The position numbers and the translations under genes were made by a program. Positions 17,175 through 25,313 of a DNA stretch of 64,000 bases are shown here, piece by piece; positions within the stretch are counted from its first letter, which is position 1, and each line of letters starts with the position of its first letter. The stretch covers positions 4,277,001 to 4,341,000 of the forward strand of contig NZ_CP046052.1 in NCBI RefSeq assembly GCF_004802635.2, read 5' to 3'. The notes under the pieces are model-generated. The model did no database searches and had not been told where the DNA came from. It saw nothing but the letters and a program-made list of their open reading frames with translations. This stretch comes from Methylocystis heyeri (GTDB lineage: Bacteria > Pseudomonadota > Alphaproteobacteria > Rhizobiales > Beijerinckiaceae).

Positions 17175-17532
17175 CCATCTGAGCGATATGATCCGGGTTC
17201 CAAGCGTATCCCGAATCGTTCAGGCGAAGGGCGCTTTCCCTCCCCTTGACGGGGAGGGTCGCCGCGTAGCGGCGGGGTGGGGTGATTTACGGGCCATGTT
17301 GCGCCTTTCATCCCCCCACCGCCCGCCTTGCGCGCTTTCCGCTCGAACGAAGTCGTTCGAGCGATAGGAAATCGCGCCAGAAAACATGCGAAGCGCATTC
17401 TTTATCGCAAAAGTCTGTCAACCTTTGCGGAATGCGCTTTGCGGCCGACCTCCCCGCAAGGGGGGTAGGGCGGCCCATCTTCAGGTGTTAAGGGCTTTCC
17501 TTTCAGGCTACCGGGAACTGCGCCTGCAATTT
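17175..17532. repeat. Intergenic region with repeat fragments
   Basis: Contains CCCTCCCCTTGACGGGGAGG at about 17239 followed by GCCGCGTAGCGGCGGGGTGG, and near 17447 GACCTCCCCGCAAGGGG. These resemble the ends of the inverted-repeat element at 5.1-5.4 kb. Short peptides such as HPTPPLRGDPP from this stretch are repeat translations, not genes. No terminator was confidently placed. Confidence 0.55.
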
Positions 17533-18444
17533 TCAATTTTCGACAAATTCCTCTCTTCTGAACCCTTGCGCATAGAGCAGCGCGGTCAAATCGGCGTGAT
17601 CGATCCGCGCCTTCGCCATCGCGGCGACCTGCGGCTTGGCCCGCCACGCTGCGCCCAGTCCCGCCCTCGCCAGCATGTCGAGATCATTGGCCCCGTCGCC
17701 GACCGCCAGCGTCGTAGTCGGCGCGAGGCCGCGCGCATCCCGCAGGCGGGTCAATATCTCCCCCTTGGCCTGTTTGCCGCGTATCGGCGGCGTAATGCGC
17801 CCTGTCAATCTGCCGTGTTCGATCTCCAGGCTGTTGGCGAAGAATTCGTCGAAGCCTAGGCGGCGCGCCACCGCTTCGGCGAAAAGCGTAAATCCGCCGG
17901 ACACCAGCGCAGTGTGGCCGCCGGCGGCGCTCATCGTCGCGACCAGGGTTTTCGCGCCGGGGCTCGGCGAAAGCCGCCCGATCAGCTCCTCTATCGCTTC
18001 CACCGTCACGCCCTCGAACATGGCGACGCGGGTGACGAGGGCCTGCTCGAAATCGATTTCGCCGCGCATCGCCTGCGCCGTCAGCGCCGAAACCGCTTCC
18101 TGCTTCCCGATGACGCAGGCGAGCTCGTCGAGGCATTCCTCTGCGATCATGGTCGCGTCCATGTCCGCGACGAGCAGGGATTTGCGGCGGGTTGCGGCGG
18201 GTTGCGCTATAATGTCGACCGGCGCCCCGCAAAGCGCGGCTTCCATGGCTTTGAGCGCGGCGTGGGACGGGGTTTCGATGAAAATATCGAGCGCTACGCC
18301 GCGTTCGAGCCAGGAGGCGTCGAGCAGCCTGACGCCGGCGGCTTCGACGGCGCCCACCGCCAAAGGTTCTTCGAGCGCGGCGCCGGGCGCAGCCACGAAT
18401 GTCGCCACGAAATGCGCCGCCTGGGAGCCCGCTGATTTTGACAT
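17533..18444 (-). CDS. serB: Phosphoserine phosphatase SerB
   Basis: Last step of serine synthesis: hydrolysis of O-phospho-L-serine. From the ATG at 18444 the protein is 303 residues. The N-terminal 80 residues are an ACT-like region ([15 protein letters not shown]). The HAD phosphatase core has DMDATM at residues 94-99 with the nucleophile Asp94 and acid Asp96, an SGGF motif, a conserved Lys ([10 protein letters not shown]) and [10 protein letters not shown] for Mg binding. The frame remains open to 18699, but that extension crosses the opposing miaA 5' end and repeat sequence. Divergent from miaA with only 28 bases between the starts. Confidence 0.93.
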   Translation of the reverse strand: MSKSAGSQAAHFVATFVAAPGAALEEPLAVGAVEAAGVRLLDASWLERGVALDIFIETPSHAALKAMEAALCGAPVDIIAQPAATRRKSLLVADMDATMIAEECLDELACVIGKQEAVSALTAQAMRGEIDFEQALVTRVAMFEGVTVEAIEELIGRLSPSPGAKTLVATMSAAGGHTALVSGGFTLFAEAVARRLGFDEFFANSLEIEHGRLTGRITPPIRGKQAKGEILTRLRDARGLAPTTTLAVGDGANDLDMLARAGLGAAWRAKPQVAAMAKARIDHADLTALLYAQGFRREEFVEN

Positions 18445-18472
18445 CTCGCCGCTTTCCCTGCGAATAGCCCCT

Positions 18473-19537
18473 ATGTCCGAGCCCAGCCCAAACCGCCCCG
18501 CGCGCCCCAGAGTGTTTTCGAGCGAAGTGGATACCGGTTCGCGTGAAGAAAACACGATCAAACAAAGCGCTCTAGAGTCGCTCCGGTTCGATCTGAACCG
18601 GAGCGACTCTCGCGTTGTTCTCATTGCAGGCCCGACCGCCTCCGGCAAGTCCGCCTTGGCGCTCGATGTCGCCCGGGCCTTCGGAGGCGCCGTCGTCAAC
18701 GCCGACTCGATGCAGGTCTATCGTGACCTGCGTATAATTACCGCCCGTCCGACCGAGGAGGAGGAGCAAACCGTCCCGCATCTCCTTTTCGGGCATGTCG
18801 ACGCCGCGCAAAATTATTCGGTGGGTCGCTGGCTGGCGGATTTTGGAGCGGCGCTGGAGAAGCTCGGCCGTGAGGGACGGCTCGCCGTGGTCACGGGCGG
18901 GACCGGGCTTTATTTCAAGGCCGCGCTGCAGGGGCTTTCCGAAATTCCCCAAGTGCCCGAAGAAGTCCGCGCCAGGGTCCGGGCGAGGGCGCAAGGCTTG
19001 CCGCCGCAGCAGCTTCACGCCGAGCTGTCGCGGCTCGATCCCGAAACCGCGGCCCGGCTGCGCGACACCGATCCGCAGCGCCTGCTGCGGGCGCTGGAGG
19101 TTTTCGAGGCCACAGGCAAGCCGCTGGCGCATTTCCAGGGGGCGCGCACCGCGCCGCTGCTGGACGCCGCAAATTGCACGGCCTTTTTTCTGGCCCCGCC
19201 GAGGGCAGAGCTTTACGCAAGGATCAATGCGCGCTTCGATAAGATGATGGCCGCCGGCGCGCTGGAGGAGGTGCGGGCGCTTGGCGCACGCGGGCTCGAT
19301 CCCGCTCTGCCGGCAATGCGGGCCCATGGCGTGCCGCATCTTCTCGCCTTCCTCGAAGGTCGGATGTCGCTGGAAGAGGCGATCGAGCGCGGCAAAGCCG
19401 ACACCCGCCATTACGCCAAGCGTCAGGCGACCTTCGCGCGCCACCAGTTGCCGGGCTTCGCCTGGCTCGATCCACGCCATGCGACCGAAGAGGCGCTCGC
19501 GGCGTTGCGCGGGGTGTTGGGGGAGGGGACGGGTTGA
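18473..19537 (+). CDS. miaA: tRNA dimethylallyltransferase MiaA, with repeat-encoded N-terminal extension
   Basis: Transfers dimethylallyl from DMAPP to A37 of tRNAs reading UNN codons. The core has the P-loop GPTASGKS (residues 53-60), the [11 protein letters not shown] motif, [11 protein letters not shown], the GGTGLYFKA loop and the C-terminal [14 protein letters not shown] helix. The only ATG between the divergent serB start and the P-loop is at 18473, giving 354 residues, about 45 longer than usual at the N-terminus. Residues about 12-46 are translated from a palindromic repeat (18508-18609). A non-ATG start nearer the P-loop would avoid this, but no in-frame GTG is evident just upstream. 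The mature N-terminus needs testing. Confidence 0.9.
   Translation: MSEPSPNRPARPRVFSSEVDTGSREENTIKQSALESLRFDLNRSDSRVVLIAGPTASGKSALALDVARAFGGAVVNADSMQVYRDLRIITARPTEEEEQTVPHLLFGHVDAAQNYSVGRWLADFGAALEKLGREGRLAVVTGGTGLYFKAALQGLSEIPQVPEEVRARVRARAQGLPPQQLHAELSRLDPETAARLRDTDPQRLLRALEVFEATGKPLAHFQGARTAPLLDAANCTAFFLAPPRAELYARINARFDKMMAAGALEEVRALGARGLDPALPAMRAHGVPHLLAFLEGRMSLEEAIERGKADTRHYAKRQATFARHQLPGFAWLDPRHATEEALAALRGVLGEGTG
18508..18609. repeat. Two palindromes inside the 5' coding part of miaA
   Basis: First module: AGTGTTTTCGAGCGAAGTGG ... GAAGAAAACACGATCAAACA, the same frame as the 2.85-kb palindrome. Second module: a perfect 15-base hairpin, GAGTCGCTCCGGTTC (18575-18589) and its complement (18595-18609) with a GATCT loop. 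They lie between serB and the miaA P-loop and stay open in the miaA frame. Confidence 0.85.
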
Positions 19538-19626
19538 ATGACGGCGCGTAGGAGCTGAGCTGTCCCGCGCGCAGCTACGGCTTTGCTCTCTTATGCCGCC
19601 CACTTCTGGGAGCGCGACGCGACCCT

Positions 19627-20136
19627 CTAAGATCCGTTCTTGATCGGGTTCGGCGTCAACCGAAACCGTTTAGGCTTGCTGGCGGGGGCAGAGGTTATGT
19701 TCCACTCAAGGCCCAACTCTTTGAGCTTATTAAAATACTCCTGACTTCCTGGCTCCAGACCGTCTTTTAACGCTTGGATAAACTCATCGGGGGGGCGGTA
19801 GTTGTGATGCTCGATATAGTGGTAAATAAGCGTTGGCGCGGCATATATCTTACCAGTTGGAGAGAATACACGTATTTCTGAAGTTCCCAAAAGAAGCGCT
19901 TCACCGTCTCTCTCGGCATAATAGGAATCATCCCCGCAGAATTCGCAATCATGTATCCCACGCATTTGTGCAACGGAAATTCTGCAAAATCTCCATAGTT
20001 TGTCTAAAACCTCTTTTGTAGGCTCCGCTTTTTGAAATTCATGTCCCAGCCCAAGCCAACCAACATTCCACGTTCCGGGACGATGGAATGCTCCGCCGTG
20101 GTAGCTATATTCTGATAAATCCTCGTAATATGTCAT
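19627..20136 (-). CDS. Putative immunity protein next to an RHS toxin tip
   Basis: 169-residue soluble protein, not recognised by sequence. It begins MTYYEDLSEYSYHGGAFHRP, has a CEFCGDD pair of cysteines near the middle (HDCEFCGDDSYYAE), and ends with a basic tail. Composition is clearly AT-richer than the neighbouring core genes, which suggests transfer. It starts 32 bases inside the 3' end of the RHS toxin tip on the same strand, the classical toxin-then-immunity arrangement with translational coupling. The immunity role is inferred from position only. Confidence 0.65.
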   Translation of the reverse strand: MTYYEDLSEYSYHGGAFHRPGTWNVGWLGLGHEFQKAEPTKEVLDKLWRFCRISVAQMRGIHDCEFCGDDSYYAERDGEALLLGTSEIRVFSPTGKIYAAPTLIYHYIEHHNYRPPDEFIQALKDGLEPGSQEYFNKLKELGLEWNITSAPASKPKRFRLTPNPIKNGS

Positions 20137-20493
20137 CTTTTTTCACCGGAATGGAGCGAGGCAGGCGCCACTGTTGCAGAAACCACCAATTGTTGTTACT
20201 GGGCTTAAGAACTTTGCTGATTTCGCCCGCCGTCATCTCGGGAATGTTATATATGTTCACGCCGGGCATTCTCCCGAACGTCGCAATGTCAGCGTTATAA
20301 AGACTCAGATCAGCAACCATTTCGCCGCTCGCGAGCCCATGGACACCACTCAGAATATTTACGTCTCCACCTTTCATTAGGCCACCGTTGACGATACCGG
20401 CAAAGTCATTTTGAGAAATTTCCCCGACTGATGTCCAAACCTCACCGCCGGCCGAGTTCGTCGATGACGACAAAATCCCGCCGTACTGGCCTA

Positions 20494-21326
20494 GGGCCTG
20501 TTGAGAATCAGGATTCCCATTTTGGTGGAAGGATGATTCAAGCTCCGAAAGGAGTTTGCAATGCCCCGATTCTGTCTGACGGACGGCCAATGGTCGAAGC
20601 TGGAGCCCTTTTGTCTTGGCAAGCCCTCCGATCCCGGCCGGACCGGGAGCGATGGGCGATTGTTTTTAGAGGCGATCTTGTGGATTGCGCGCACGGGCAG
20701 CCCCTGGCGCGATCTGCCTCCCGCCTTCGGCAAGTGGAACACCGTGTTCAAACGCTTTCGCGATTGGGTGAAGGCCGATGTGTTCAAGCGGATGTTTGAC
20801 GCCGTGTCGGACGATCCAGACATGGAATACGCCATGATCGACGCCACCATCGTCAAGGTCCACCGCCATGGACAGGGCGCAAAAGGGGGACTCAGGGCCA
20901 GGCCATAGGCAAATCCAAAGGCGGCTGGACCACCAAAATCCTCGCGCTCACCGACGCGCTCGGCAATTTGGTCCGCTTCGTTCTGCTGCCGGGGCAACGC
21001 TTCGACACGGTCGGCGTCGCGCCTTTGATCGAGGGCGTCGAATTTGGCGCGCTGCTCGCCGACAAGGCCTTCGACAGCGACTGGATCGTCGCCGAACTGA
21101 ACGAGCGCGGCGCGCAAATCGTCATCTCCCAACATCCAAGACGAAACGCGCCTCTCGCCATCGACATCGAGCTTTACAAAGCCCGTCACCTCATCGAAAA
21201 CTTCTTCGGCAAACTCAAGGAGTTCAAGCGGATCGCCCTGCGCGCCGACAAAACCGATCAAAGCTTCACAGCCATGATCCGCCTCGCCGCCGCGCTCATC
21301 AATTCGCGATGAATCTCAACAAGCCC
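20494..21326 (+). mobile_element. IS5-family element, 833 bp
   Basis: Terminal repeats GGGCCTGTTGAGAATCA (left) and GGGCTTGTTGAGATTCA (right end, complement). The flanks are TA at 20492-20493 and 21327-21328. Inserted in the RHS toxin tip. Confidence 0.9.
20561..21312 (+). CDS. IS5-family transposase (two frames, predicted -1 frameshift)
   Basis: The first frame starts MPRFCLTDGQWSKLEPFCLG and includes LWIARTGSPWRDLPPAFGKW and the first Asp region (YAMIDATIVKVHRHGQG); it stops at 20908. The -1 frame continues GTQGQAIGKSKGGWTTKILA, then LLADKAFDSDW and IENFFGKLKEFKRIALR, ending at 21312. The shift site is the AAAAGGGGG run near 20885. The catalytic D-D-E positions are all present, so the enzyme looks intact. 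GCTCCGAAAGGAGTTTGCA before the ATG supplies an AAGGAG ribosome site. Confidence 0.85.
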
Positions 21327-21845
21327 TAGTCCTCTTCCTCCCGCCGCTGCTTCTTCCGCCGCAAGCCGAGAGAGAAGAGATTCCAGGCCCCAGCCGACGC
21401 TGCCGCCCAGCAAACCGGCCAACAGGGGCGTGTACGGTTTTGGGGGCGCAATCGCGTCGCAGGGGCCTGGAGCGTTGGCGGATTCCGCTGCGAGCAACGC
21501 AAAGCCGAAAGCCAACAGGCCCGGCCAAAATTCCCCGCGTGGATCGCTTCGGAGAACCGGATTCCCGCCGACATAAGCATAAGTGTTTATCCCTCCCCCG
21601 AGGCCGATCGGATCGCTTTCGATATAGCGCCCAGTGGTGGGGTCGTAGTCGCGGAAGTAGTTGTAGTTCAGACCGGTCTCGGCGTCGGCGAATTGACCCG
21701 GAAAGCGCAGGTTGAATCCGACTGCGCTGGTTGGGTTTCTCGGCGTTCCGTTGCCGAAAGGATCGGGATCGAACGACCACAGGATCGTGGGCGTGTCCGG
21801 CGACTGAGGCGTGGGGCCGATCAGCGCCATCGGTGCGTTCAAGGC

Positions 21846-21938
21846 CGGATGTCGCTGGAAGAGGCGATCGAGCGCGGCAAAGCCGACACCCGCCATTACG
21901 CCAAGCGTCAGGCGACCTTCGCGCGCCACCAGTTGCCG
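21846..21938. repeat. 93-bp perfect copy of the 3' coding region of miaA
   Basis: Bases 21846-21938 match miaA positions 19361-19453 exactly (from CGGATGTCGCTGGAAGAGGC to CGCCACCAGTTGCCG), same orientation. One end touches the RHS tip and the other touches the IS3 element. It is not functional as coding sequence. Confidence 0.95.
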
Positions 21939-21968
21939 TGAGCTGCTGCCGGTTTGGTGGACAGCTGG

Positions 21969-22835
21969 TTAAGCTAAAGCGACCTTCCGCTCGAACTCAA
22001 CCGGGCTGAGATAGCCGATGGTCGAGTGACGGCGGACGGTGTTGTAGAAGCGCTCGATATAATCAAACACATCTGCCCTGGCCTCGTCGCGCGTCCGGTA
22101 GATTTTCCTGGCGACGCGCTCGGTTTTCATCGACGAGAAGAACGACTCCATCGCCGCATTGTCCCAGACGTTGCCGGATCGGCTCATCGAACAGGTGACG
22201 CCGTTGTCGGCCATCAGGCGCTGGAAGTGGTCGCTGGTGTATTGGCTGCCCTGGTCGGAGTGGTGCAGCAAGGCGTCTGGCCTGCCGCGTCGCCAGATCG
22301 CCATGATCAGGGCGTCCGCCACCAATTGCGCGGTCATCTCGGCCTTCATGGACCAGCCGACAACACGCCGCGAGAACAAGTCGATGACAGCGGCGACATA
22401 CAGCCAGCCCTCTGCCGTCCAGATGTAGGTGAAGTCGGCGATCCACCTCTGGTTCGGCCGCTCGGCGACGAACTGGCGGTCCAGAACATTCGGCGCCACG
22501 GCGTCGGCGAGCCGCTGACCGCCGTCTTTGGGCAAGCCACGCCGGCGAGGCCGCGCCCGCAAGGCGTTTTCCTGCATCAAGCGCTCGATCTTATGCAGTC
22601 CGCAGCAAAAGCCGTCAGCCAGAACATCCCGCCAGACCCGGCGTGCGCCATAGGTTCTGGCGCTGGCGACAAAGCTCGCCCGGATGGAGGCCGTCATCTC
22701 CTCATCAAGCTTGTCGCGAGCGCTCGGTCCGCGCTTGAGCCAGGCGTGAAAACCCGACCGGGAGACATCCAGCGCTTTGCAGAGCCACGCCACCGGCCAG
22801 ATCGAACGGTGCTTTGCGATAAAAGCGAACCTCAT
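21969..22835 (-). CDS. IS3-family transposase OrfB (integrase catalytic domain)
   Basis: 288-residue rve-type integrase with an HTH_21-like region (ASARTYGARRVWRDVLADG) and the D-D-E triad: WIADFTYIW, LHHSDQGSQY, NAAMESFFSSMK. It ends with YNTVRRHSTIGYLSPVEFE. It overlaps OrfA by ATGA and may be made as an OrfAB fusion by frameshifting at the A-rich run near 22870, as in other IS3 elements. Intact. Confidence 0.93.
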   Translation of the reverse strand: MRFAFIAKHRSIWPVAWLCKALDVSRSGFHAWLKRGPSARDKLDEEMTASIRASFVASARTYGARRVWRDVLADGFCCGLHKIERLMQENALRARPRRRGLPKDGGQRLADAVAPNVLDRQFVAERPNQRWIADFTYIWTAEGWLYVAAVIDLFSRRVVGWSMKAEMTAQLVADALIMAIWRRGRPDALLHHSDQGSQYTSDHFQRLMADNGVTCSMSRSGNVWDNAAMESFFSSMKTERVARKIYRTRDEARADVFDYIERFYNTVRRHSTIGYLSPVEFERKVALA

Positions 22836-23122
22836 TTCGCTTCCCTCGCAAAGAAGGCCGCGGCCTTTTTTAGGATGTCGCGCTCCGCCCGCAGCTTGGT
22901 GACTTCGCGCCGCAGGCGCTCGATTTCAAGCTGCTCGGGCTTCATCTGCCCCTGACCAGGAAAGGCGGCGGCCGGATCAGCCGCCAATTCCTTCACCCAA
23001 CGCCGCAGCATGTTCTCGTGCAGTTCCAGATCCCGCGCCGCCTGCGCAACGCTTACGCCGCGCTCGCGCACCAAACGGACCGCTTCGACCTTGAACTCCC
23101 GGCTGAACTGACGCCGTTCCAT
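22832..23122 (-). CDS. IS3-family transposase OrfA (HTH/leucine-zipper protein)
   Basis: 96 residues: an N-terminal helix-turn-helix (QFSREFKVEAVRLVRERGVS, AQAARDLELHENMLRRW) followed by a coiled-coil (EQLEIERLRREVTKLRAERD) and the typical end ILKKAAAFFAREAK. It binds the IS ends and precedes OrfB. Confidence 0.93.
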   Translation of the reverse strand: MERRQFSREFKVEAVRLVRERGVSVAQAARDLELHENMLRRWVKELAADPAAAFPGQGQMKPEQLEIERLRREVTKLRAERDILKKAAAFFAREAK

Positions 23123-23183
23123 GCTCCACCTCCGGTTCCGTAAAACACCTTATCTCGGTGTCCACCAAACCGGCAGCAGCTCA

Positions 23184-23551
23184 CGCAGGCGAGATCGGCG
23201 CCACGCCCTCCAACCCCGCCTCGATCGAGCGTAGCGGATCGTCCATGAACTGGCGCGGCGCATTTCTAAGGGCGCTTAGGCTGTTAGATACGTAGTCGTC
23301 CCAGGATTCAAGTCCGAAAGGATCTATCGCCGAGACCGGATTACCGCCGACATAGGCATAAGTGTTTATCCCTCCCGCGAGGCTGATCGGATCGCTTTCG
23401 ATATGGCCCCCGGTGGTGGGGTCGTAGTCGCGGAAGTAGTTGTAGTTCAGACCGGTTTCGCCGTCGGCGAATTGACCGGGAAAGCGGAGGTTGAACCCAA
23501 CTGCGCCGGTCGGGTTCCTCGGCGTTCCATTGCCGAACGCGTCAGATACCC
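23184..23551 (-). pseudogene. Second RHS core tip, truncated by the IS3 element
   Basis: Starts immediately after the stop codon of the DUF155 gene, without its own start: DAFGNGTPRNPTGAVGFNLR, then the same core as copy one (FPGQFADGETGLNYNYFRDY, GINTYAYVGGNP). After the core boundary (AIDPFGL) the tail is different from copy one (ESWDDYVSNSLSALRNAPRQ, EAGLEGVAPISPA) and is cut by the IS3 end, whose first bases TGA supply the stop. About 150 bases of core are highly similar between the two copies, so they form direct repeats around the IS3. Dead fragment. Confidence 0.8.
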
Positions 23552-24373
23552 CTAATGCCCGCCGCGGGACAGAAACATCTGGGCGAGGGACAGGACGATT
23601 TCGACCAGGATCAGCACCACCACGGTCCATTCGAGCCGCACCGAGCGGTCGGCGTCGATGATTTCGGTGAAGGCGCGGGCGGTTTCGCTGATGACCTCCA
23701 GCTTCGCCTTCAGCGTGCGTCCGCGCTCGGCCAGCTCATATTCGTCCTCGAGACGGGCGTAGAGGCGCTCGAGATCAGGCCGGTCCCAAAGCACGTCGGG
23801 CTTGTCCTCGACCGCGACGCGCCCCGAAACCCGGTGCTGCACGAGAAGGGTCTGGCCGATCAGCTCCAGCATGGATCGCCGCCTCCAGGGCGGGCGTCCG
23901 GTGCTGGCCAGCGTCGCGGCGAAGGGCTCGACCGTGTCGAACACCGCATTGACGCGGCGTTCGTCGCGGGCGAGCGCCACGCTCTTGGCCAGCGCGTCGG
24001 CCACGACGAGGAGGCGCGGGCCTGTGGCGTCCTTGATCGAGAGATGGCCGTTGGCGAGGGTTTTTTCGTCGCCCTCGGCGGCGACTTCGAGGACCAGGGT
24101 TTCATCGTCGCGGCGCGACACCGCGCCGGAGACCCTCGCGCCCACCTTGCCGAGCACCTCGTCTTCCTCGAGCGGCGAAAGCCCGAACAGCACGGCGACG
24201 CCGAATCGATAAAGCACCACGAAGCCGGCCTGGCCGGTGTGGAAGGCGAGGGGAGCGGTCGAGACGAGATCGGCGCGCTCAAGCCCGCTCGTGTCGATTC
24301 GCTCGCCGAGCAGCAGCGCGCGGGCAGTCAATCTTTGCATTGAGACGGTCGAAACAGCCGGTTGATTTTGCAT
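23552..24373 (-). CDS. RMD1/YagE (DUF155) family protein
   Basis: 273 residues from the ATG at 24373. The body has the DUF155 pattern (GFVVLYRFGVAVLFGLSPLE, LARDERRVNAVFDTVEPFA, LVQHRVSGRVAVEDKPDVLW, LYARLEDEYELAERGRTLKAK) and ends in one C-terminal membrane segment (WTVVVLILVEIVLSLAQMFL). Yeast homologues are mitochondrial membrane proteins linked to translation; the bacterial role is unknown. The frame stays open to 24433, but the extra residues lack conservation. Its stop abuts the RHS fragment. Confidence 0.85.
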   Translation of the reverse strand: MQNQPAVSTVSMQRLTARALLLGERIDTSGLERADLVSTAPLAFHTGQAGFVVLYRFGVAVLFGLSPLEEDEVLGKVGARVSGAVSRRDDETLVLEVAAEGDEKTLANGHLSIKDATGPRLLVVADALAKSVALARDERRVNAVFDTVEPFAATLASTGRPPWRRRSMLELIGQTLLVQHRVSGRVAVEDKPDVLWDRPDLERLYARLEDEYELAERGRTLKAKLEVISETARAFTEIIDADRSVRLEWTVVVLILVEIVLSLAQMFLSRGGH

Positions 24374-24530
24374 GATCCAATCGATTCCTGGCCAACTTTT
24401 GCGACAATGTCGCGACTTTGACGCTCTGCGCAATTGCGGCTCGCGGTCGCGCTCTCATCAGAGGTCCATCTGAGCTTGCATCGCAAATGCAAAGCGGCTA
24501 GCAAACCCGCCAAAGCGAAGGAACTCCAGC

Positions 24531-24869
24531 ATGACCTACGTCGTCACGGAAAATTGCATCAAGTGCAAGTATATGGATTGCGTGGAAGTTTGTCCCGTGG
24601 ACTGCTTCTACGAAGGCGCCAACATGCTGGTGATTCATCCCGACGAATGCATCGATTGCGGCGTTTGCGAACCCGAGTGCCCGGCGGAGGCGATCAAGCC
24701 CGACACCGAGCCGGGGCTCGAATCATGGTTGCAGCTCAACGCCGAATACGCCCAGAACTGGCCCAATATCACCATCAAGCGCGACCCGCCCCCGGACGCC
24801 AAGGAATGGGACGGCAAGCCGGGCAAGCTGGAGTCCTGCTTCTCCCCGGAGCCGGGCGAAGGCGACTGA
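24531..24869 (+). CDS. fdxA: Ferredoxin FdxA (7Fe-8S)
   Basis: 112-residue di-cluster ferredoxin. The N-terminal half has two Cys motifs: [18 protein letters not shown] (a seven-iron arrangement, where a 3Fe-4S cluster uses the first set) and [16 protein letters not shown] (a 4Fe-4S cluster). The C-terminal extension ([20 protein letters not shown]) is typical of alphaproteobacterial FdxA. GGAACTCC precedes the ATG. It carries electrons in the cytoplasm; the partner is unknown. In this order fdxA often lies beside carD, as here. Confidence 0.95.
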   Translation: MTYVVTENCIKCKYMDCVEVCPVDCFYEGANMLVIHPDECIDCGVCEPECPAEAIKPDTEPGLESWLQLNAEYAQNWPNITIKRDPPPDAKEWDGKPGKLESCFSPEPGEGD

Positions 24870-25313
24870 CGGCGGGCGAGCGCCAGGGTTGCCTCCCTGG
24901 CGCCGGGACACATATTTTATGGCTGGTTAATAGCGAAAATTCCCCTTATATTCCAAGGATAAGCTACGCAACCGCCGGCGGGTTCCATCCCCGTGGGCGC
25001 GTTTGGCTTTGATTTTCGCCAAATAACATGATATGAAGGAGGCGAGCATAAGGCTCGCCCGATTTGGCGCGACCGTCTTCGGAGCGATCTCTCACCATAT
25101 AAGGCCGGTTGCGCTGGAAAACTTGCAAATCGGAAGCTGTCGTCGCTGTCGGGCGCCCGGGGTTCCTACAGGCGCCCATTCGAGTCTGCATATCGAGCTT
25201 TTTCTGATCCGACGCCCTCGCGACGCGCTCCGCCCGCTCTAAGGGCCGGAACAGCGTGCAAGACGCGTAATCCGCCCCGTTTCCACCCCGGGGCTTTTGG
25301 GAGTGTGCTGAGT
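24870..25313. other. Intergenic region between fdxA and carD, with hairpins
   Basis: No gene. Just after fdxA there is a stem GCGCCAGGG...CCCTGGCGC (about 24879-24904) without a strong T-run. A second small hairpin, GGCGAGC-ataag-GCTCGCC, is near 25041. The rest probably holds the carD promoter and leader. Confidence 0.5.

Larger units (their letters stand above)
20105..21845 (-). pseudogene. RHS-family C-terminal tip with variable toxin domain, interrupted by an IS5 element
   Basis: Minus-strand sequence from about 21845 shows the end of an RHS core (VGFNLRFPGQFADAETGLNY followed by NYFRDYDPTTGRYIESDPIG and INTYAYVGGNP). After this conserved boundary comes a hydrophobic, Ala-rich linker (FWPGLLAFGFALLAAES), then a unique C-terminal domain (GGEVWTSVGEISQNDFAGIV ... 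NILSGVHGLASGEMVADLSL ... YNIPEMTAGEISKVLKPSNN). The IS at 20494-21326 separates the linker from the toxin domain; removing it with one TA joins RGL to GQYGG in frame. The core is only the last part of an RHS protein: no N-terminal repeats are present, so this is an orphan tip cassette. The toxin activity is unknown. Confidence 0.8.
21939..23183 (-). mobile_element. IS3-family element, 1245 bp
   Basis: Both ends carry the same inverted repeat, TGAGCTGCTGCCGGTTTGG, at 21939 and (complement) at 23183. Two overlapping transposase genes are inside. I see no matching target duplication: the left flank is ...TTGCCG and the right flank CGCAGG..., which points to a rearrangement after insertion. Confidence 0.92.

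Noticed and set aside
6399-23183. The IS5 and IS3 elements as parts of one composite transposon or integrative island.
   Set aside because: The elements belong to different types, each IS5 has its own TA duplication, and core genes (hflKC, serB, miaA) lie between them.
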